Assembly (NCBI GenBank): GCA_910576925.1
Contig: CAJTKB010000044.1
Location: forward strand, 1-8,326
Direction: 5' to 3'
DNA from: an uncultured Bacilli bacterium
Lineage (GTDB): Bacteria > Bacillota_I > Bacilli_A > RF39 > UBA660
DNA length: 8,326 nt
A program made the position numbers and the translations under genes. Positions 4,381 through 8,326 of the stretch are shown here, piece by piece; the stretch's first letter is position 1, and each line of letters starts with the position of its first letter. The notes beneath the pieces were generated by a model, which was not told the DNA's origin, did not search any database, and saw only the letters and a program-made list of their open reading frames with translations.

Positions 4381-6111
4381 ATGGCACAAGTTGAGATTAT
4401 AGCTGCTAATCTCAAAGAAAAAAATAATAATATTACTATTGCAAATAAAAAGAAAAGAGTTTGTGCTTATGGTCGTGTAAGTACAGATGATGAAGAACAA
4501 ATTACAAGTTATAATTCACAAATAAAATATTATACTGAAAAGATTAAATCGAATCCTGATTGGGAATTTGTAGGAATATATGCTGATGAGGGTATTAGTG
4601 GAACACAAGTTAAAAATAGAACTGAGTTTCAAAGAATGATAGATGATGCCTTAAATGGTAAGATAGACATTATTCTAGCCAAATCTATTTCAAGATTTGC
4701 TAGAAACACTTTAGATACTTTAAAATATTGTAGAGAACTACGAGATAAAAAGGTTGATGTTTATTTTGAAAAGGAAAATATTCATACCATAGATTTAGAT
4801 AGTGAAATGTTTTTAACTCTTTATAGTGCTTTTGCTCAAGCTGAAAGTGAATCCACTTCTCAAAATGTTAAACTAGGTTTAAAAGCAATGATGAAACGTG
4901 GAGAGTATGTTGGAAGTCCTGATTGTTATGGATATGATTGGAACAAAGAAACAAAACAACTAGACATTAACGAAGAACAAGCAGAAGTTGTTAGAATGAT
5001 TTTTAATTGGTATTGTGATGGTTTAGGTAGTAGAAGAATTATAAGAAAGTTAGAAGAATTAAATATCCCTACTTATAAAGGCAATAAAAGATGGTCTGAA
5101 AGTTCTATTATGGGGATTATTCATCAAGAAAAATATGTTGGAGATTTAATTCAAAATAAATCTTACACAGTAAGCCCTATTACCCATAAAACTGTTATCA
5201 ATCGTGGGGAAAAAGAAAAATACTATGTTAAAGATCATCATACACCTATTATTACAAGAGAAGTTTGGGATAAAGCACAAGAAATAGCTAATAAAAGAAA
5301 AGAAGTTCATACAATCAATAAACAAGGTTATTCAAGTAGATTAACCAACAAGTATGCCTTTAGTGGTAAGATTAAATGTGCTTTTTGTGGAACAAATTTC
5401 ACAAGAAGAAAAAGTTCAAAATCTAAAACTTATACAAAATATAATATTTATTGGACTTGTTATAGAAAAAGAATGTTTGCAGAAGATTGTCCTGATTCAG
5501 TTGGTATTAGTGAAACAAAGCTAGAAGAAACTTTTGTTATGATATATAACAATATTATTAAAAATAAGCATAAGACAAAAGAAGTTTTGCTAAAAGCTAT
5601 TAAAGATGTTATCAATGATAACGATTATCAAGACAAATTAAATAACCTACTTACTGAAAAAGAAACCATAGAAAAAAGATTATCAAAAATAATTGATATG
5701 GAATTAGATGATGATTTAGATAGAAAAATTTTATTTATTCAAAAGGAAAAAGAACTTTTAGAACAACTTAATACAGTTAAAAATAAAATTAGCCATTATG
5801 AAATGTTATTAGCTGAAAATAAAGGTTTATCTAAACAATTAAAATCTATTGATGAATATTTTGATAATTTCAAAGAATTAAAAACGTTCAATCGTGAAGC
5901 TTTTGAAAATATGATTGAATGTATTATTGTAGGAGATTATGATGAAGATGGCAATAAACTACCTAGAGTAGCAAGATTTGTTCTAAAAACAGGCAAAGAA
6001 TACAAATTTGAGTTATCTAACAATTCAAGTGATAGCAATAGTAATAACACCAAAAATGAGTTGGTGCCATTTGATACAGGGAAGCTGTCCCTGCTTAATA
6101 GCACCTGCTAA
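4381..6111 (+). CDS. Large serine recombinase (integrase/excisionase of the element)
   Basis: This 576-aa protein has the full large-serine-recombinase order. The resolvase catalytic domain (about 26-170) carries the nucleophile Ser34 in YGRVSTDDEEQ and the active-site arginines of SISRFARN (R105, R108). The recombinase domain (about 178-300) contains GSPDCYGYDW and GLGSRRIIRKLEELNIPT. A zinc ribbon follows, with C333xxC336, C360 and C370, then a coiled coil (about 405-490) and a C-terminal acidic strand. It catalyses integration and excision through a 5'-phosphoserine link. All recognisable catalytic residues are intact. The gene runs to the attachment junction, and roughly its last nine codons (after Gly567) read through the dyad at 6077-6093 into foreign sequence. 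It lies last in the plus-strand gene series. Confidence 0.95.
   Translation: MAQVEIIAANLKEKNNNITIANKKKRVCAYGRVSTDDEEQITSYNSQIKYYTEKIKSNPDWEFVGIYADEGISGTQVKNRTEFQRMIDDALNGKIDIILAKSISRFARNTLDTLKYCRELRDKKVDVYFEKENIHTIDLDSEMFLTLYSAFAQAESESTSQNVKLGLKAMMKRGEYVGSPDCYGYDWNKETKQLDINEEQAEVVRMIFNWYCDGLGSRRIIRKLEELNIPTYKGNKRWSESSIMGIIHQEKYVGDLIQNKSYTVSPITHKTVINRGEKEKYYVKDHHTPIITREVWDKAQEIANKRKEVHTINKQGYSSRLTNKYAFSGKIKCAFCGTNFTRRKSSKSKTYTKYNIYWTCYRKRMFAEDCPDSVGISETKLEETFVMIYNNIIKNKHKTKEVLLKAIKDVINDNDYQDKLNNLLTEKETIEKRLSKIIDMELDDDLDRKILFIQKEKELLEQLNTVKNKISHYEMLLAENKGLSKQLKSIDEYFDNFKELKTFNREAFENMIECIIVGDYDEDGNKLPRVARFVLKTGKEYKFELSNNSSDSNSNNTKNELVPFDTGKLSLLNSTC
6077..6093. other. Candidate attachment-site junction (element end) with 6-bp dyad
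   Basis: CAGGGA (6077-6082) and TCCCTG (6088-6093) are perfect inverted arms around AGCTG, a symmetry expected at a serine-recombinase crossover site. On the minus strand the homology of the second recombinase (GLAGAIKQG) stops exactly here, and on the plus strand the intact recombinase gene ends here. It marks the boundary between the element (left) and the target gene (right). The exact crossover dinucleotide cannot be fixed without the other junction. Confidence 0.65.
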
Positions 6112-6528
6112 ACCTATTTTAGTTCTCTCGCTTGTTCTTTCTATTTCATTTTGTGATACACTCATTAAAAGTCTTGATACCATTTTTCCATTAGCATTAG
6201 TAGTATTGATTTCATCATTAGCACAATCTAGATAAGCATCGTTTTCATCTAAAAAGGTCATTAACTTTTCCCAATCATAAATACTTCTTGTTATTCTATC
6301 TAGTTTTAAGGCCACCATAGTATTTATTTTTTTATTTTTGATATCTTCCTTTAATCTCTCAAATTCTGGTCTTAAATTACCTTGTTTAGCACTTATTCCA
6401 GCATCTGTATAATAGTCAACTATCTCATAACCTTTGAATTTACAAAATATCTCTAATCTTTCCTTTTGTTCTGGTAAACTAAAACCCTCACGAGCCTGAT
6501 CTTCAGTGCTTACTCCTACGAAACACAT
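6085..6528 (-). pseudogene. N-terminal fragment of a second serine recombinase, interrupted by the element
   Basis: About 148 residues of a resolvase-type catalytic domain are readable: VSTEDQAREGFSLPEQKERL, YEIVDYYTDAGISAKQGN, TMVALKLDRITRSIYDWEKL, AYLDCANDEINTTNANGK and NEIERTSERTKIGLAGAIKQG. Family members normally go on with a GHIP..APLGY motif and another 350 or more residues; here the frame instead runs antisense into the plus-strand recombinase and stops at 6025. The nucleophile serine in VST and the LDRITRS arginines are present, but the usual arginine two before it (RVS) is glycine (VGVS), and there is no visible ribosome binding site at the start. It is therefore a dead remnant of an earlier element that served as integration target. 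The missing 3' part should lie beyond the left edge of the window. Confidence 0.85.
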
Positions 6529-6666
6529 ATACCGTATTATTTTAAAACACTAGATATAATCAATTTTGAATACAAAATAAATACCAATATCACTATTGGT
6601 ACACAAATAAAACAAGAAAAAGTCCATATTGATAAATTAAATATAGTTGTATCATTAGGACTTTAA
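6529..6666 (+). pseudogene. Possible C-terminal remnant of an unknown gene
   Basis: A 46-codon stretch without an internal stop reads YYFKTLDIINFEYK, then TNITIGTQIKQEKVHIDKLN, ending IVVSLGL at a TAA (6664-6666). It has no start codon with a ribosome binding site and directly abuts the 5' end of the broken recombinase on the other strand. The composition looks like a real protein end, so it may be the stump of a gene cut by the earlier insertion. It includes the palindrome TACCAATA/TATTGGTA (6582-6601). Evidence is limited to open frame and composition. Confidence 0.3.
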
Positions 6667-6704
6667 AATAGCATATTTCAAAAAAATAAGTAATTATTGA
6701 ATAG

Positions 6705-6738
6705 AAAAATAGTTTTCACTACTTTAAAAACTATTTTT
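6705..6738. terminator. Terminator downstream of the ATPase gene
   Basis: AAAAATAGTTTT (6705-6716) and AAAACTATTTTT (6727-6738) form a perfect 12-bp stem around a ten-base loop with T-runs on both strands. It lies 12 bases past the stop of the minus-strand ATPase gene. Confidence 0.75.
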
Positions 6739-6749
6739 TATATTATCAT

Positions 6750-7757
6750 TTATAAATGTAACTTAGGTGGTGTAGCATCTATTTTTCTTAATTGTTTTAT
6801 TTTCCTTAATTGAGTATTGGTTTCAATATTAAATTCATCTTCTAAATTTTCAATTCGTCCATCGCGCCAGTTATATAAATCAGCAATTTCTCCAAATGTA
6901 TTTAGCATTAATGATATATTTCCATTAGATTTATTAACTAAATTTCTATAAATTTTATCAGTCATAATATTCTCGTCAAAAGCTTTTTTAGAACTGTCTG
7001 TTATTTCATTGTATAATTTAATTCTTTTTTTTATAATATGTTTAACAACATCTACATTTTTTCCATACATAGCAGTTATAAAAGAATAACCTTTGTCTTC
7101 TAATTCGATTTGTCTAAATTTATCCTCTAATGATAAATCGTCAGCAGTAATTATAGTTTTATCAAACAAATCAAAATACTTACTTATAATTTGTTGAACA
7201 TAAGCACTGCTACCATTAAGCCAATCAAAGCGATCTATTGCTAAATTTAACATATTGGTTTCTGCATATTTCTTAAATTCTTCCAATATTTCTGCTGAAA
7301 TTTCAGCAGTTCCTAAATATCTTTTTAATTCTTTTTTTTCATAATACATATCATTAATGCAAGCATCGGTATTTTTAGAAATCTCATTTAATAATATTTC
7401 AATATCTTTAAAATTAGATTCGTAAGTTAGAGTATAATTATCTTTTATATAAGATAATATTTTCCTAGAAAATACTAATTCATAATAATGATTAAAAAAT
7501 TTCTCATCAAATAATTCATTAGGATTATTTGAAAATTTTGTCATTGAGTCGAATTGCATTAATATAGTTTGATTTTCAGTACCAATTCCTTTATCTTGGA
7601 TATTATGAAGAATCACACTTTTACCTGAACCTCTACCGCCATTTAAAATTATTTTCTTCGAAGAATCTGAGATTATCTCTTTGTTTATTAAATCTACAGG
7701 TTCTCTTATAAATTGCTCCATTTTAATTATCTCTTGTGGTCTTATATATTTAACCAT
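6750..7757 (-). CDS. Stand-alone P-loop ATPase (AAA/ORC-CDC6-like)
   Basis: The 335-aa protein has a Walker A motif GGRGSGKS (residues 40-47), a Walker B-like NLAIDRFD (171-178) and a sensor-1-like IITADD (202-207). A helical lid region at about 265-295 (ISLMLNTFGEIADLY) could hold sensor 2. The order fits ORC/CDC6- or STAND-type AAA ATPases, which use ATP to switch conformation on DNA or partners. The C-terminal 25 residues are basic with a repeated QLRKI. There is no membrane segment or recognised effector domain. AAAGGAGG lies 7 bases before the ATG. The gene is a single unit with its own promoter and terminator, in flanking DNA next to a recombinase scar. Its role is unknown; comparable lone ATPases occur in defence islands, but nothing here proves that. 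Confidence 0.8.
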   Translation of the reverse strand: MVKYIRPQEIIKMEQFIREPVDLINKEIISDSSKKIILNGGRGSGKSVILHNIQDKGIGTENQTILMQFDSMTKFSNNPNELFDEKFFNHYYELVFSRKILSYIKDNYTLTYESNFKDIEILLNEISKNTDACINDMYYEKKELKRYLGTAEISAEILEEFKKYAETNMLNLAIDRFDWLNGSSAYVQQIISKYFDLFDKTIITADDLSLEDKFRQIELEDKGYSFITAMYGKNVDVVKHIIKKRIKLYNEITDSSKKAFDENIMTDKIYRNLVNKSNGNISLMLNTFGEIADLYNWRDGRIENLEDEFNIETNTQLRKIKQLRKIDATPPKLHL

Positions 7758-7764
7758 TCTAAAA

Positions 7765-7789
7765 CCTCCTTTGTGATAATATTATACCA
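7765..7789 (-). promoter_or_regulatory. Extended -10 promoter and ribosome binding site of the ATPase gene
   Basis: On the minus strand, TGG precedes TATAAT (7786-7781), a consensus extended -10, and AAAGGAGG lies at 7772-7765. No good -35 is seen at the usual spacing. The transcript would begin only a few bases before the ribosome binding site. Confidence 0.6.
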
Positions 7790-7954
7790 TCAATTCAGCA
7801 TTTTTTGTTAATTTAGTGCATGAAAAAATTAAATATGTTAATAACTATACTTAATAGTGTATAAATATCTATCTCAAAATATATAATATTTACAATAGTT
7901 TGCGAAGAATTTATCCAATATTTTTATCGTTTTATATCAGACATTTTATCCTTA

Positions 7955-7982
7955 TTGACTATAAATATTCTCGTGATACAAT
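7955..7982 (+). promoter_or_regulatory. Promoter of a predicted small RNA
   Basis: TTGACT (7955-7960) and TACAAT (7977-7982) are 16 bases apart, and TGA precedes the -10 box as an extended element. No ribosome binding site or ORF follows; instead a hairpin with a T-run begins within 30 bases, so it should drive a short noncoding RNA. Confidence 0.6.
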
Positions 7983-7988
7983 ATAGTA

Positions 7989-8044
7989 GAATATGAAAAA
8001 ATTGTATTAAGTGGTGCTACTTCTAATGTAAGTAGTGCTTTTTT
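7989..8044 (+). ncRNA. Predicted ~55-nt structured small RNA (antisense-type)
   Basis: The RNA would start about 7 bases after the TACAAT box and end in a terminator. GTGCTACTT (8013-8021) pairs with AAGTAGTGC (8029-8037), with two wobble pairs, followed by T residues at 8039-8044. In addition, GAATATGAAAAAA (7989-8001) is the exact reverse complement of 8039-8051, so the whole locus is a nested hairpin able to terminate transcripts from both sides. A 28-codon ORF runs towards it from the other strand. The layout resembles par/fst-type loci, where toxin mRNA and a ~65-nt antitoxin RNA converge on a shared terminator. It could also be just a terminator with an upstream promoter. Confidence 0.45.
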
Positions 8045-8049
8045 CATAT

Positions 8050-8136
8050 TCAAAAATTTACATCTTCATCAATCATTTTCTTTAAAACTATGACCATACT
8101 TGCGAACATAAAATCATTAAACTTTCTAAAATTCAT
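8050..8136 (-). CDS. 28-codon ORF convergent on the small RNA (possible toxin peptide)
   Basis: The frame reads MNFRKFNDFMFASMVIVLKK followed by MIDEDVNF: a basic N-terminus, a short hydrophobic stretch (FMFASMVIVL) and an acidic end, and its stop codon overlaps the outer arm of the hairpin at 8039-8051. Size and charge layout recall Fst-like membrane peptides (about 33 aa), but the hydrophobic part is short and no ribosome binding site precedes the ATG; the frame is open 15 codons further upstream without a better start. It may be a real small peptide with a structured leader, or a chance frame. Confidence 0.25.
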   Translation of the reverse strand: MNFRKFNDFMFASMVIVLKKMIDEDVNF

Positions 8137-8273
8137 GGCCGAAAACAAAGAAAAATTACATTTAAAAAGTGTGTACGATTGTTAAACATATTTTAGAAGG
8201 TCTTTATTTATAAGGGTTTAAAAAAATGACAAAGTAAACGATTGTATAACAATAATTTCAAATGTAAACACTT

Positions 8274-8326
8274 TGGTGCTAGTATAGATATATAGACACG
8301 TAATTCCGAACAATATGATATAATAT
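8274..8326 (-). repeat. Right copy of the 53-bp terminal inverted repeat
   Basis: This is an exact reverse complement of positions 3-55. Read inward on the minus strand, the same peptide frame (ISYCSELRVYISILAP) continues as KCLHLKLLLYNRLL and stops at TAA 24 codons past the repeat. That tail looks less like real protein than the left one, so this copy is probably a fragment or the alternative end of an invertible gene. Confidence 0.9.

Larger units (their letters stand above)
7758..8326. other. 569-base region without a clear gene
   Basis: Apart from the ATPase promoter (7765-7789), the small-RNA locus (7955-8051), the 28-codon frame (8050-8136) and the terminal repeat (8274-8326), nothing coding is supported. 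An imperfect direct repeat, TACGATTGTTAAACA (8174-8188) and AACGATTGTATAACA (8237-8251), lies near the right end. The stretch at 7860-7950 is plain AT-rich sequence. Confidence 0.5.

Noticed and set aside
4312..4500. Minus-strand 62-codon frame across the recombinase start
   Set aside because: Antisense to the conserved catalytic domain and its leader; F/I/S-rich composition.
6008..6235. Plus-strand 75-codon frame over the att junction
   Set aside because: Composed of the out-of-frame recombinase end and the antisense of the second recombinase; no initiation signal.
7820..7864. Plus-strand 14-codon hydrophobic frame (MKKLNMLITILNSV) as a toxin peptide
   Set aside because: No ribosome binding site or promoter nearby; expected by chance in such AT-rich sequence.
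8135..8185. Plus-strand 16-codon frame MAENKEKLHLKSVYDC
   Set aside because: Reads like a protein start but lacks a ribosome binding site and stops at once; could be a decayed gene start, not supportable.

Overview
The window is AT-rich, uses TGG for tryptophan, and has strong AGGAGG-type ribosome binding sites and TTGACA/TATAAT-type promoters. This fits a low-GC Firmicute (clostridial or related). I cannot name a species. No tRNA, rRNA or CRISPR array was seen. The bulk (about 1-6085) reads as one end of an integrative, mobilizable element moved by a large serine recombinase. From about 6085 to the end is older flanking DNA: a broken second serine recombinase, a gene remnant, a stand-alone P-loop ATPase and a small-RNA locus.

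Layout: 2-187 is the tail of an unrecognised gene entering from the left. 269-932 is a two-gene operon (a small membrane protein and a 74-aa protein). 933-1252 is noncoding but packed with hairpins. It contains a good candidate for a MOBV-type origin of transfer (1010-1044, nick predicted on the minus strand at 1010/1009) and back-to-back terminators. 1245-2184 (minus) is a XRE-type repressor followed by an overlapping four-helix membrane protein. 2185-2362 is a divergent promoter region with repeated TGTTAA motifs. 2363-4288 (plus) carries small genes: two winged-helix proteins, a small unknown protein, an OB-fold single-stranded-DNA-binding protein and a 56-aa TTG-start protein. 2621-2876 is a structured noncoding stretch ending in a terminator. 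4381-6111 is the 576-aa large serine recombinase.

The recombinase gene ends at a 6-bp dyad (6077-6093) where a second serine recombinase, on the minus strand, begins abruptly in mid-protein. This is best read as an attachment-site junction: the element integrated inside another element's recombinase gene. The other junction and the relaxase are not in the window, so the element must extend beyond position 1. A serine recombinase together with a MOBV-like oriT recalls the Tn4451/Tn4453 group of mobilizable transposons (TnpX plus the MOBV protein TnpZ); that is a family analogy, not an identification.

The first and last ~53 bases of the window are exact inverted copies of each other, and an open frame runs inward through both copies. 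This may be an invertible segment, a duplicated fragment or an assembly-end effect. At 7955-8136 a promoter, a compact hairpin RNA and a convergent 28-codon ORF have the layout of an antisense-RNA (type I toxin-antitoxin-like) locus, but the ORF lacks a visible ribosome binding site.
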